Shown here piece by piece: positions 9,381-18,736 of a stretch of DNA of 64,000 nucleotides; position 1 is the first letter of the stretch, and every line of letters begins with the position of its first letter. Source of the DNA: Cytobacillus horneckiae (GTDB lineage Bacteria; Bacillota; Bacilli; Bacillales; Cytobacillaceae). Under the pieces are notes generated by a model, which saw nothing but the letters and a program-made list of their open reading frames with translations, had not been told where the DNA came from and searched no databases. Made by a program: the position numbers and the translations under genes. The DNA lies in NCBI RefSeq assembly GCF_002835735.1, contig NZ_PISD01000008.1, positions 1 through 64,000 of the forward strand, written 5' to 3'.

Positions 9381-10414
9381 TATAAACTACCCTTTCGATT
9401 CATGCGGATAAGTAAGTAGAGCAAATATGGCGCCCCAAGCAAGCCAGTAATGATGCCGACTGGATATCTAACTTCAAAAGCAAATTGCCCAATTAAATCT
9501 GCTGCTAAAACTAAATTTACACCAACAAGACCAGCGGGAATAACGTTTGAATAACCAACTCCAACTAATCGTTTTGCGATCGGTCCCGAAAGGAAAGCCA
9601 CAAATGCGATTGGGCCAGTGGCGGAGGTTGCAATAGCAACCATAAAGACTGAACTTAATATTAGTAATAATCTAGTCAAGCTTGTATTCAGTCCTAGTGA
9701 GGTGGCAGATTGTTCTCCTAGCTCCAATATACTTAAGTGTTTTCCTAGCACAATTACAATCGGGGCACAGAGCAACACCGTAATGATCATTGGCAGGAGA
9801 GCTGGCATTTGAGCTCCATTAAGGCTACCGCTAAGCCATCTGAGTGCGGTAGGAATATCTTCTTGTGCACCTACCATCAGCAGATAGGAAATCATGGCGC
9901 TAAGCATCGCTTGTATACCAATCCCAACGAGAATTAAACGCCCGACAGAAAACGATTTACCTTTCGAGAAGACAAAAATAAGTACGGCTGTAATAAGTCC
10001 AGCAATTACCGATGCAATAGAAACGGCCATATTGCTTGTATGCAAAATGAGAATACAAAACAGAGCTGCAACACTTGAACCCGCGGTGATCCCGAGTATA
10101 TCAGGGTTTGCTAGCGGGTTGCGCAGCATCGTTTGAAACGTATTACCAGCAATCCCAAACGCCAGGCCAGCAAACAGACCTGCAACCAATCTAGGTAACC
10201 GTATTGTGTTCACCGCAAAAGACACGCCATTAAGTGATTCTCCCATCAGTGACCTCATCACATCTTGAACGGGGTAAATTGTGCTTCCCAGCATTAGCAT
10301 TGCGAAACTAAGTATGCAGGCAAGTACCACCAGCAAAGCATTAACAATCATCCATCGACGACGCCTTTGACGTCTGCCATCTTTAATTACTGAAACTAAA
10401 TTAGTATTATTCAT
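9380..10414 (-). CDS. Ferric-siderophore ABC transporter, permease (FecCD family)
   Basis: A 344-residue protein with an Arg-rich start (RRQRRRRW) and about 9-10 hydrophobic helices. It shows the FecCD marks RLPRLVAGLFAGLAFGIAGN, MLRNPLANPDILGITAGSS and the helix near GPIAFVAFLSGPIAKRLVG that contacts the ATPase. It overlaps the preceding permease gene by 4 bases, indicating translational coupling. The two permeases form a heterodimer in the membrane. Confidence 0.92.
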   Translation of the reverse strand: MNNTNLVSVIKDGRRQRRRRWMIVNALLVVLACILSFAMLMLGSTIYPVQDVMRSLMGESLNGVSFAVNTIRLPRLVAGLFAGLAFGIAGNTFQTMLRNPLANPDILGITAGSSVAALFCILILHTSNMAVSIASVIAGLITAVLIFVFSKGKSFSVGRLILVGIGIQAMLSAMISYLLMVGAQEDIPTALRWLSGSLNGAQMPALLPMIITVLLCAPIVIVLGKHLSILELGEQSATSLGLNTSLTRLLLILSSVFMVAIATSATGPIAFVAFLSGPIAKRLVGVGYSNVIPAGLVGVNLVLAADLIGQFAFEVRYPVGIITGLLGAPYLLYLLIRMNRKGSL

Positions 10415-11466
10415 AATGAACGCACTTTCATTTTTATTGCTAGTACTATTAATAAAGGAGCCCCTATAAACGCTGTCACAACACCGGCTTCGAGCTCACC
10501 GGGGCTGCCAATCAGCCTGCCGCTAACATCGGATATCGTCAATATGATGGCGCCTGAAATAGCTGACATCGGGATGACAAAGCGAAGATCGGGACCAAGT
10601 ATGAGCCGTATCACGTGAGTGGCTAATAGCCCAACAAAAGCAATTGGACCCGCCAGTGCAGTTGCAGCTCCGCATAATATAACACCTGCAAAAGCCGCAA
10701 CAATCCTTAGAATCCCAGTACGAACTCCCTGTCCTGTAGCTACATCATCACCTAATGCCAAAGCATTGAGAGCCGAGGCTGACATAATCGCCAACACGAT
10801 ACCAATGACTAGAAACGGGAGGAAGGTGAGAATGGCATTCCAGTTGGCCGAGCCGACACTGCCCACTTGCCAAAATCTGAATTGATCCATAACGTAGGAA
10901 CGCGATAGCATAATGGCGCTGACTAATGAGGAAAGAGCTGCGCTTGTGGCTGCTCCGGCTAAAACAAGCTTAAGAGGCGTAGCACCAGCACGCCCCATAG
11001 ATCCAATTCCGTAAACAAAAATTGCCGTAAGCATCGCTCCTACAATTGCTAACCATATATAATGAGAGGCTGTGCTGATGTTCAAAAACGCAATGCCGCA
11101 TACTACAAACAATGCCGCACCTGTATTTACACCTAATATACTTGGATCAGCAATGGGGTTTCTGGTGACTGACTGCATAAGCGCTCCAGAAATACCAAGG
11201 GCAGCACCGCAAAATAAACTAAAAACGGTTCTTGGAATCCGTTCGCGGACTACACTCGCTCCGTATGATTCAATTTCTGGGTGAAACAAACCGGCTATTA
11301 GTTCATCCCATACGACTAATCGAGATCCTAAGGCCAAGGAGGCCAGCATGCATATGCAAAGTAAAACTAAAGAAATAACTAGTACTTTAGTAAAATGCTT
11401 TGGCAAATACATGCTTTGCTTTTTGGGCTTTTTAAAAACATTATTCATCAATTTTATCAATTGCAT
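10411..11466 (-). CDS. Ferric-siderophore ABC transporter, permease (FecCD family)
   Basis: A 351-residue FecCD permease with RIPRTVFSLFCGAALGISGA, VTRNPIADPSILGVNTGAA and GPIAFVGLLATHVIR. The outermost start (11466) overlaps the binding protein gene by 26 bases. An internal ATG at 11448 (MNNVFKKPKK) would overlap by 8. Neither has a strong ribosome site, so the choice is open. Translation is probably coupled to the binding protein gene. Confidence 0.9.
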   Translation of the reverse strand: MQLIKLMNNVFKKPKKQSMYLPKHFTKVLVISLVLLCICMLASLALGSRLVVWDELIAGLFHPEIESYGASVVRERIPRTVFSLFCGAALGISGALMQSVTRNPIADPSILGVNTGAALFVVCGIAFLNISTASHYIWLAIVGAMLTAIFVYGIGSMGRAGATPLKLVLAGAATSAALSSLVSAIMLSRSYVMDQFRFWQVGSVGSANWNAILTFLPFLVIGIVLAIMSASALNALALGDDVATGQGVRTGILRIVAAFAGVILCGAATALAGPIAFVGLLATHVIRLILGPDLRFVIPMSAISGAIILTISDVSGRLIGSPGELEAGVVTAFIGAPLLIVLAIKMKVRSL

Positions 11467-12502
11467 TTGCGATTAATTCAACGTACTCATCAATAGTATA
11501 AGAGATTGCAAGTGGATTAGGTGTTCCAGCAGCTGCTAGAGTTGAATTATTGCCTATGAAAACGACAGAACCTCTTTCAATGGCCTTAATTTGACCGAGA
11601 CGTGAATCCGCTTTAACTGCTTCATATAAACTATCGTCCCCATACCCAATGATTATATCTGCATCGCTGAGCACATCAGCGTTCTCTGCACTTAATTGTA
11701 ATGAGTAATCAGTATCATTTTCTATCATGTCTGTAATGATTTCAGGGTAATCCATCCCTAATTCTTTTAGAAAAGAAACACGAGGATCAGCAGGTGTATA
11801 AAGATGCAGGCCAGACATATCAGTCGCTGAGAAATTCACCCATGCTACTTTTTTGCCTTGCATTTCAGGGTGTTTTTCTGTTTGTTCTTTAATTAGGCTC
11901 TCTGTATCTTTAATGAGCTGTTCGCCATCTGCTTTCATGCCCATTCCTGTTGCATTAAGCATCACTTGCTCGCGCCATGAAGTTGTCCAAGGTGAGGTTG
12001 GATAAGCTACAACCGGTGCGATTTGGCTTAGAATATCATAGTCTTCCTTTGTTATTCCGGAATAAGAGGCAAGAATTACATCAGGATTGCTGTCTGAGAT
12101 GGCTTCAAAGTCAAGTCCGTCCGTATCTTGAAACACATTAGGTTTGTCTACACCAAGCTCCTCCAGCTTCTGAGCTGTCCAAGGCAAAAGCCCACTATCA
12201 TCCTCCACTCCAAAGTTCGCAGCAGAGAAACCTACCGGTACTACACCTAAAGCAAGTACAACATCGTGGTTTGCCCATTGAACGGTAGCTACTCGCTCCG
12301 GTTTTTCCTCAATGACCGTTTCGCCAAAAGCATGCTCAATCACAATGGGATATTCGGAGTCTGCTTCTTTAGAAGCAGAAGTCTCTTTCTCTTTCGATTC
12401 AGCATCATTTGATGTCGATAACTGGTTTGAACAACCAATTAGTGCAAACATGGCAGTTGAAACAAGTAAAAATAGAAATAAAATCGTCCTCTTTGTATTC
12501 AT
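11441..12502 (-). CDS. Iron-siderophore substrate-binding lipoprotein
   Basis: A 353-residue protein with a type II signal ending at the lipobox ALIGC, then a Ser/Glu/Lys-rich linker and a class III periplasmic-binding fold (PERVATVQWANHDVVLALGVVP, NPDVILASYSG). It would sit on the outer membrane face and deliver the ferric chelate to the FecCD permeases. It is the first gene of the operon. A Fur box and a sigma-A type promoter lie upstream. I cannot name the siderophore. Confidence 0.92.
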   Translation of the reverse strand: MNTKRTILFLFLLVSTAMFALIGCSNQLSTSNDAESKEKETSASKEADSEYPIVIEHAFGETVIEEKPERVATVQWANHDVVLALGVVPVGFSAANFGVEDDSGLLPWTAQKLEELGVDKPNVFQDTDGLDFEAISDSNPDVILASYSGITKEDYDILSQIAPVVAYPTSPWTTSWREQVMLNATGMGMKADGEQLIKDTESLIKEQTEKHPEMQGKKVAWVNFSATDMSGLHLYTPADPRVSFLKELGMDYPEIITDMIENDTDYSLQLSAENADVLSDADIIIGYGDDSLYEAVKADSRLGQIKAIERGSVVFIGNNSTLAAAGTPNPLAISYTIDEYVELIANAIDKIDE

Positions 12503-12557
12503 GTTCGTATCCTTTCTTATCTTTATATGATGTGTTTGATATCGTGCTTATGTAGTT

Positions 12558-12576
12558 AATAACGATAATCATTCTC
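12558..12576 (-). promoter_or_regulatory. Fur box upstream of the siderophore operon
   Basis: The 19-base segment matches the classical Fur consensus at 16 of 19 positions by eye, with core GATAATCATTCTC. It lies just downstream of the predicted -10, so bound Fur would block transcription in iron-replete cells. Confidence 0.85.
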
Positions 12577-12580
12577 AATA

Positions 12581-12610
12581 ATTGTATAGCTTCTATGGAT
12601 TTTTTGTCAA
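12581..12610 (-). promoter_or_regulatory. Sigma-A type promoter of the siderophore operon
   Basis: On the minus strand TTGACA (12610-12605) is followed after 16-18 bases by TATACAAT, which offers TATACA or TACAAT as -10. The Fur box overlaps the expected start site. Confidence 0.7.
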
Positions 12611-12725
12611 TATTTTTTGAATTCTTCCCTTGCTGAATATGTTGCATAGTATAGCCCCGATTTGAGCTATTACATGGTATTATATTGTAAAAAAGTGATT
12701 ATTAGGCTTTGGTATAAAGGGGGAT

Positions 12726-13044
12726 ATGATGTTTTGGCTTAATTTCTTATTATATGTATTGCTAGTTTTTATCTTCATATCATTTGTTAAAACAACTTTA
12801 AGCAAAATATTTAATATTGAGAGAGAGAAAAGAAGTTTTTTCTCATATAACCATATAAACCAGTCGCACAAAAAAAACAGCCACCCTTTTTGCTGTACTA
12901 GATTATTCAATACGTGCACTATTTGAATGGAAATATTCTCAAAATCCTAAACAATCTATTTTAACAATTAGTGAAATGCTTATATTAATAACTGTTATAG
13001 CAATAGTTATTCGATTAGACTTATTAAACATCGTATCTCAGTAG
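12726..13044 (+). pseudogene. Broken DUF4181-type membrane protein gene
   Basis: The first part reads MMFWLNFLLYVLLVFIF...NIEREKRSFFSYNHINQSHKK, the usual N-terminus of DUF4181 proteins. It then goes out of frame at an eight-A run near 12868. A second frame restarts with LDYSIRALFEWKYSQNPKQ and TISEMLILITVIAIVIRLD, ending at a TAG at 13042-13044, which matches the family C-terminus. The central helices are missing. A frameshift plus a deletion explains this. The assignment is from memory of the family pattern. Confidence 0.65.
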
Positions 13045-13721
13045 CTGTACATCTCGCATAATTTCAAACTATTAGAGTTAAGATTGTTAGATGATGGAAG
13101 CAATAACTGTGTTTATAGCCTAATCTAATTGAAATGAGATGGACTTAAAAATGGAATCTGTAAGAGGATATATTTACGATTTTATAAAAATTAATCAGCA
13201 TTAAAAAATACTAATAAATATTGAAGCTCGAGGGGATACAATGTTTTGAAGAAGAAAAAGAAAAAATATTCAACTAGAAAAAGTCTGAGTTATTATACTA
13301 TGATGTTTTTATACCGGAATAAGAGCTTGGTACATCAGGAGCTTTTATTTTTGTAGCACTCATAGGGGAGTAAATAGCACCAAACAAATAACCCGTTATT
13401 AGTGTATATTACCTTCTATACAAATGCCGCTTTACTATAAGGTTCATTCATGCAAATTATAAAGTCAAACAGGAAATGTAGTACTTGAATAGGATCAAAC
13501 AAAGTAAAGTAGAGCTGTGAATATGTTAAAAATAAAGGCATTTCTTCTTTATGAAGAAGTGCCTTATTATTAAATAGTCCTTACAAATTTTATAAAATAT
13601 AACTCTTCTATATATTTTACACAACAGAAGTTTAAGTTTGTGAGGCCACCTTCATTCCATGGGGTAAGATCTATGACTGGTTTGTATTTTGGATAACTCA
13701 AGCACTAACAAAGGTGTTCCT
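13045..13721. other. Long AT-rich gap after the DUF4181 relic
   Basis: About 680 bases with no supported gene. Short open runs occur but lack start signals. The only clear structure is the hairpin at 13535. Confidence 0.4.
13535..13570. terminator. Hairpin downstream of phenylalanine hydroxylase
   Basis: AAGGCATTTCTTC pairs with GAAGAAGTGCCTT around TTTAT. On the minus strand the T-rich run TTTATTTTT follows, so it can end the hydroxylase transcript 150 bases after its stop. On the plus strand ATTATT follows. Confidence 0.65.
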
Positions 13722-15449
13722 CTATTTTTCTAAAATTACTTTCAGCCCATTTTGAATAAGATTAGATTGAATGTGTGTCTCGCTTGTATGAGCCAATTGT
13801 TTTGATAGCTTTGATTTTAGAGGTATTAATTGTTGTTTTACTGCAATCTCTAATAGCTCTAATTGTACTAGCCATTCATCAGGGAACTCATTTAAAATGC
13901 GGTCAGTTAATAGTTCAATCTCATGAATAGAAGGCATTTTTTGATTAAGGATAGTCCTCACATCAGCGTATATTTGTTCTAAGGAATTTAATGGTGGAGC
14001 TTCTACAGTTTCTACTTCTTCAAGCGTTGCTTCTCCATGAAAATTAGCAAAGTCAGCTACGGTTGGACGAGCTGATAATACCTTTGTTCCTACAATTAAA
14101 TCGTATGTTCCCCAACTGGTATCAAATAATATTTGTTCATTATACTTTACAAGACATTCTTCTAGCGTAATTAGAACAACCTTGTCGTGATTAAAGACAA
14201 AATCAGTAACATGGCCAGCTACTTCGATTCCACTTTCAAAAGTGAATTGAGCGATTTTATTGAATTCTATTCCTAACGCTTTTAATTCCTGTTCAGTTTT
14301 ATTTTCTAATGAAAGGCCGCCTGTTAAATTTCCAATAGGTGCACTAAATCCATCATGATGAGTAGAAACACCATGTCCTACAATCTCATTGTTTTGAATA
14401 GAAAGTGCACTTGGCCCAGATGTTTTAACAAAAATCGCTTCTCCGTTGTCATCCTTCATGACCTCTGAAAAAACGCCAGATAACTGTATGCCAGAATCAA
14501 ACTCTAAATGTGCTAGCTGACCAGATTGTATCGCTTTTTCAATACCTTCTGTTCCACCTTTTCTAAATGCCATCTTCTGACTAAATGCAGTTACGTCTTT
14601 AATCAATTGTTCAAAACTTTCAGCGACAAATAATTGATTTTGCATTGAAGTGACATCGTATTCTGTTGAAATCGCATCTTCAATCGTAAAACGCCGCTTT
14701 TTAACTTTATCAGATAAGCTATGCTTACTTTCTCCAACAGAAGATAGTAACCCTGCCCCGAAAATATTAGGATTGTTAACATCACCAATTAGTCCAAATT
14801 CGACTGTCCACCAAAAGATTCTAGAGATCAGTTCTGCTTCAGAAATGCCCGTTATTAGTTGCTGTGCTTTTTTCAATTTTTCCTTTGCTAATCTAATATC
14901 TTCTTCAGTTGAAGTATCTTTCTCCATCACAATAGATAATTCTCTTGTTGCTTCAAATATTTTATGTTCTTCTTTTGAAGCGAAGGCATTTGCTCCGATG
15001 TTTCCAATGATCTTTACAAACTCTGAGTACAATTCATCAAATAAAATAGGAGCATGGCCTGCAGCTTCGTGGATAATATCAGGTGCCGGTGTGTATTCAA
15101 TATTCGTTTTCTTTCGAATATCGGTTGCTATTGGGAGGATTCCATGGGCTTGAAAGTCAAAAAATGCGGTTCCAGGAATAAGTCCATCAACTATGACAGC
15201 TGACCACCCAATACTACTTAACCTGTTCCTCATTTCTTCAACTTCAGGAATCGTATCAATATTAATCCCAGATGATGTTAATCCATCTGTAAATGCTTCA
15301 TGTGCAACACCTTTAAGAAAATGATGATTCTGCCTCATAACATAACGCCAAACGGCGTGGTCTATTGGACTGTATAAATTGTAATGCTGCTCTGCAACAA
15401 ATGGTCTCAGGTGTTGAGGTATAAAGGGTTCTTGAATGACTGTTTTCAT
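13722..15449 (-). CDS. Phenylalanine 4-hydroxylase, long Bacillus type
   Basis: A 575-residue tetrahydropterin-dependent aromatic amino acid hydroxylase. The iron ligands are visible as His127 and His132 in HEAAGHAPILFDELYSEF and Glu217 in IFWWTVEFGLI. The catalytic domain fills about the first 290 residues. The remaining ~280 residues form the extra C-terminal region found in the ~580-residue Bacillus enzymes, whereas proteobacterial PhhA is only ~280 residues. The reaction is Phe + O2 + pterin to Tyr. The gene is preceded by a tyrosine-type T-box, so it probably serves tyrosine synthesis when charged tRNA-Tyr is scarce. It appears to be monocistronic. Confidence 0.9.
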   Translation of the reverse strand: MKTVIQEPFIPQHLRPFVAEQHYNLYSPIDHAVWRYVMRQNHHFLKGVAHEAFTDGLTSSGINIDTIPEVEEMRNRLSSIGWSAVIVDGLIPGTAFFDFQAHGILPIATDIRKKTNIEYTPAPDIIHEAAGHAPILFDELYSEFVKIIGNIGANAFASKEEHKIFEATRELSIVMEKDTSTEEDIRLAKEKLKKAQQLITGISEAELISRIFWWTVEFGLIGDVNNPNIFGAGLLSSVGESKHSLSDKVKKRRFTIEDAISTEYDVTSMQNQLFVAESFEQLIKDVTAFSQKMAFRKGGTEGIEKAIQSGQLAHLEFDSGIQLSGVFSEVMKDDNGEAIFVKTSGPSALSIQNNEIVGHGVSTHHDGFSAPIGNLTGGLSLENKTEQELKALGIEFNKIAQFTFESGIEVAGHVTDFVFNHDKVVLITLEECLVKYNEQILFDTSWGTYDLIVGTKVLSARPTVADFANFHGEATLEEVETVEAPPLNSLEQIYADVRTILNQKMPSIHEIELLTDRILNEFPDEWLVQLELLEIAVKQQLIPLKSKLSKQLAHTSETHIQSNLIQNGLKVILEK

Positions 15450-15504
15450 ATTACCTACTCCTTTTATAATTAAACGCTTTTAATCGATAAAGTAATTAGA
15501 CGCG

Positions 15505-15536
15505 AAAAAACCTGCTAAATAAAATTATTTAGCAGG
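15505..15536 (-). terminator. T-box regulated terminator
   Basis: Stem CCTGCTAAAT against ATTTAGCAGG with a short loop, followed on the minus strand by TTTTTT. The 5' arm overlaps the sequence that would pair in the antiterminator. Confidence 0.85.
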
Positions 15537-15725
15537 GACGAATTAATTTCGCGGTACCACCCTGTTTGTAAGTAAATGTACACTACTTACCACTCATTGA
15601 ATAACGGTAAAACCGTCTAACTTAAAAAAGTTAGAAGCTCTGGAAACGTAATTCATGATATCTTTTGTACTAGCTCTCAGCACCACTAGCTCTCTTTAAC
15701 AGGGAAGATGTCACTACTTCAAATC
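15505..15725 (-). promoter_or_regulatory. T-box leader with tyrosine (UAC) specifier
   Basis: On the minus strand Stem I shows AGAGAGCTAGTGG and CTGAGAGCTAG. The specifier is best read as UAC at 15650-15648, seven bases before GAGC, followed by a purine. The T-box AGGGTGGTACCGCG lies at 15563-15550 and the alternative terminator at 15536-15505. Uncharged tRNA-Tyr would stabilise the antiterminator and allow transcription of the hydroxylase gene. Confidence 0.9.
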
Positions 15726-15758
15726 CTTCAAGGCATTTAATATTTTAATGTTCTTTAC

Positions 15759-15788
15759 ATCTTAAACGCTTTTAAGCATTAAAGTCAA
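15759..15788 (-). promoter_or_regulatory. Probable promoter of the T-box/phenylalanine hydroxylase transcript
   Basis: TTGACT (15788-15783), an 18-base spacer, then TAAGAT as -10 (4 of 6). It lies about 40 bases before the first Stem I bases. Confidence 0.5.
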
Positions 15789-17137
15789 TCCGTTTTTTCT
15801 TTAGATTAGGAATGGTTTTTAAGGAACTGCATGCTCTGATGGCAAAAGCAGGAGGTTAAAGCTTCAAAGGACAGCTTGTTTTTTGCTGCTGAAACCTATT
15901 TTAATATTGGACTAAAGCAGCAATTAAGCTGAAGAAGGATATCAAACCATATTTGAGAATTAATTAAAATTGAGCTCACAGCCTTTTTGATGGTACGATT
16001 TTCCGTTAGTCAATTTTAAATTTAAAAAAGAATGATTGATTGCCTATAATTAATCGAAAATTTCATTAAAAAAAATTGTTAACCTGAATAAATGAGTTGA
16101 TAACGTGATTGAAATAATTACCAATAAACTTGTAGTATCTTTTCTGCTAGTCCTTTATATGCAGTTCTAATTTGGACATACATCGAAAGTATGTTGTTGG
16201 GGAAAAGGTGGATGATACAGGATCCTATGGCCTCTAAGGCTGCAATAAATGATATAAAATCGTAGCAGCAATCAGTTGGTTATGGTCACCTTGTTCCACT
16301 TGATCTTTTTGTTTAATTAGATAGTTTTGAAAGAGGAAGTATTAACATCCTTTTATTTTTCTAACCTAAACAATTTGAAATGATTATGCAAATAATTGGA
16401 TAATAAGGTAATTATTGATGGATAGGGATTGAATGATTGCACTTATGAACTATTTCAAAAGCCTCCCAATTGTGACGGATTACATAAGTTATTAGATATG
16501 AAATAAATTGATTACACATTGATATTACCTTACTTTACGTTTATTCAAATTCCTATTAGATGTCAAGTAACACTCTAGAGGAAAGTACTTAAGAGCATTT
16601 CTTTTAGACGAGAAATGCATTTTTTTTATTGTGATAAATGAGCATCATTTAGATGGAAATTTCAGAAGAGTTTTACAATATTATAGTTATATAGTTTTAA
16701 TTTTAAAAAACTTAACACAAACATCCAATTTTTTTGTATAATAACTTTAAATTGAGTATAAATATTTAATTGATTTCTTTTTTAGTATAATATATACTAC
16801 TAAATAACTGTAACGTATTGGTTATAATTAAGCCCCTTTTAATCAGTTTTTTGCTAAAAACTGAAACGTTAGAGTTTTTTTGTTTTGCTGAAATTTTCTA
16901 ACAAAAAACTTTTACTAATCATAGAGGTTTAGCAAGATAATCGCATCTATGTATGTATTCTTCCACTAATGGATGAATGTAGCTATTTAGCTACATGCAT
17001 AATTAGTTGAAGAAGGAAGATGCTAAAGAATGGAAGGGGGGAATTGTAACTATAATAGATTAAATTTTCTCACGATAGTACTTAGTGTTTTAAGTAATAA
17101 TCTATTAATAATATAAGAATATAGCAATCTATGTTAC
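15789..17137. other. Long non-coding, AT-rich stretch with one gene relic
   Basis: About 1.35 kb with no intact gene. A relic of a CDGSH coding end lies at 16412-16506, with similarity continuing to about 16580. T-rich hairpin-like sequence (ACGTTAGAGTTTTTTTG) lies near 16870. Otherwise I see only A+T-rich sequence and short stop-broken frames. Confidence 0.4.
16412..16506 (+). pseudogene. Relic of a CDGSH iron-sulfur module
   Basis: The frame reads LNDCTYELFQKPPNCDGLHK and then a TAA, against LNDCTCGLSQKLPNCDGSHK in the intact gene at 20011-20673. One of the three iron-sulfur cysteines (TGT to TAT) and the Ser of CDGSH are lost. Nucleotide similarity continues about 75 bases past the stop, with the pair GATGTCAAG/GATGTAAGG and a shared ACACTC/ATACTC. 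It is a decayed duplicate of the 3' end of that gene. Confidence 0.8.
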
Positions 17138-17275
17138 ATCGCTTAATCTTTTATAAGAACGGGGGACCCAATATTTACGGCGGAACTTTCCGCTTGGGGT
17201 GAATCCTTAAATGGAAGGGCTTACTGTTTCCCATAGCCCTAACCCGAAAGCTAACCTCGTCAGCGTTTAAGGAAA
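17138..17275 (+). promoter_or_regulatory. c-di-AMP riboswitch (ydaO/yuaA class)
   Basis: The conserved elements occur in order: CGCTTAATC, GAACGGGGGACCCAAT, GGGGTGAATCC, AGGG...CCCTAACCCGAA, AGCTAACCTCGTCAGCG. A short hairpin with a T-run follows at 17304. In this class c-di-AMP binding promotes termination. It lies about 135 bases before the glutamate symporter gene. Confidence 0.88.
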
Positions 17276-17303
17276 CAAAAGAGTAAATGATATAGTGTGA
17301 ATT

Positions 17304-17326
17304 GACACAATCGGTGTCTTTTTTTT
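17304..17326 (+). terminator. Terminator of the c-di-AMP riboswitch
   Basis: GACAC pairs with GTGTC around AATCG, followed by eight T. The stem is short but can be extended by TGAATT/GGTCAATTC flanks, which may form the competing structure. Confidence 0.65.
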
Positions 17327-17410
17327 GGTCAATTCTCGTTTGTATTCAAATCATCTTTGTTTTCCTTGCCTAAGAACATATGTCTAACTTAAATGAAGGT
17401 AGGGTAATTG

Positions 17411-18670
17411 ATGAAAAAATTTAAATTAAGTCTAGCTAATCAAATTTTTATTGGTCTAATTTTAGGTATTATAGTTGGCGGTATTTTCTACGGAAGTGAA
17501 ACAGCACAAAGTGTGTTACAACCATTTGGTGATCTATTTATTCGTTTGATTAAAATGATTGTTGTGCCAATTGTACTCTCAACGATTATTGTTGCAATTG
17601 CTGGTGTGGGGGATTTGAAATCAGTTGGTAAGCTTGGTGGTAAATCATTAGCATATTTTATTGGTATGACAATGGTTGCAATCGTAGTTGGCCTCATTGC
17701 TGGTAATGTCATTCAGCCTGGTGCTGGTCTAAATATGGAAAGCCTGCAGCAAGATGATATTTCAAGCTATGTCCAAACAAATGAAGAGCAAGAAGGCAAG
17801 TCTATAGTGGATACAATGTTGCATATCGTACCTACAAATCCGGTACAAGCGATGGTTGAAGGCGATATGTTAGCGATCATTTTCTTTGCTGTTGTATTTG
17901 GTCTCGGAATTGCAGCAATTGGTGAGAAAGGAAAACCAGTACTGAGATTCTTCGACGGCATGGCAAAGGCTATGTTCTATGTCACAAACCTATTCATGAA
18001 ATATGCACCAATTGGCGTGTTTGCATTAATTGGTGTAACAATCTCTAAGTACGGTTTTGCATCACTGATTCCTTTAGGTAAGTTAGCTCTTACTGTATAT
18101 GGGTCAATGATATTTTTTGTTATTGTCATATTAGGTTTAATGGCTAAAATAGTTGGATTTAACATCTTTACATTATTAAAGATGATTAAAGAAGAGCTAA
18201 TATTGGCATTTTCAACAGCGAGTTCGGAAACAGTGCTTCCAAGAATTATGGACAAAATGGAGAGAGCGGGAAGCCCGAAACACATTGCTTCCTTCGTTAT
18301 CCCAACGGGTTATTCTTTTAACCTAGATGGGTCGGTTTTATATCAAGCAATTGCATCATTATTTATTGCACAAATGTTTGGTATTGAACTAAGCATCGGA
18401 CAACAAATTACTTTAATGTTAGTTTTAATGGTTACATCTAAAGGAATGGCTGGCGTACCAGGCGTATCCTTTGTTGTATTACTAGCTACATTTAGTACGA
18501 TTGGATTACCTGCTGAAGGGTTAGCGTTTATTGCTGGTATCGATCGTATTCTTGATATGGGTCGCACCGCAGTTAACGTGGTAGGGAACTCACTTGCAGC
18601 GATTGTTGTTGCTAAGTGGGAAGGTCAATTTAACCCACCATTAAAAGAAAACATTAAACAAGCTTCATAA
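17411..18670 (+). CDS. gltP: Glutamate/aspartate symporter, GltP type (DAACS family)
   Basis: A 419-residue membrane carrier. The N-terminus (ANQIFIGLILG, GDLFIRLIKMIVVPIV) and the family motifs AFSTASSETVLP in re-entrant loop 1 and GYSFNLDGSVLYQ in the seventh helix mark a dicarboxylate/amino acid:cation symporter. NVVGNSLAAIVVAKWEGQ near the C-terminus resembles B. subtilis GltP. The ATG at 17411 is preferred to the adjacent TTG. It sits behind a c-di-AMP riboswitch, so glutamate uptake is tied to osmotic and potassium signalling. Monocistronic, closed by a strong terminator. Confidence 0.88.
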   Translation: MKKFKLSLANQIFIGLILGIIVGGIFYGSETAQSVLQPFGDLFIRLIKMIVVPIVLSTIIVAIAGVGDLKSVGKLGGKSLAYFIGMTMVAIVVGLIAGNVIQPGAGLNMESLQQDDISSYVQTNEEQEGKSIVDTMLHIVPTNPVQAMVEGDMLAIIFFAVVFGLGIAAIGEKGKPVLRFFDGMAKAMFYVTNLFMKYAPIGVFALIGVTISKYGFASLIPLGKLALTVYGSMIFFVIVILGLMAKIVGFNIFTLLKMIKEELILAFSTASSETVLPRIMDKMERAGSPKHIASFVIPTGYSFNLDGSVLYQAIASLFIAQMFGIELSIGQQITLMLVLMVTSKGMAGVPGVSFVVLLATFSTIGLPAEGLAFIAGIDRILDMGRTAVNVVGNSLAAIVVAKWEGQFNPPLKENIKQAS

Positions 18671-18681
18671 TAAAATTTTAT

Positions 18682-18728
18682 AAACACTAACAAATCTGAT
18701 GCATTCATTTTTGTTAGTGTTTTTTTTA
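18682..18728 (+). terminator. Terminator after gltP
   Basis: AACACTAACA pairs with TGTTAGTGTT, followed by eight T. Confidence 0.85.
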
Positions 18729-18736
18729 TCCAGATT

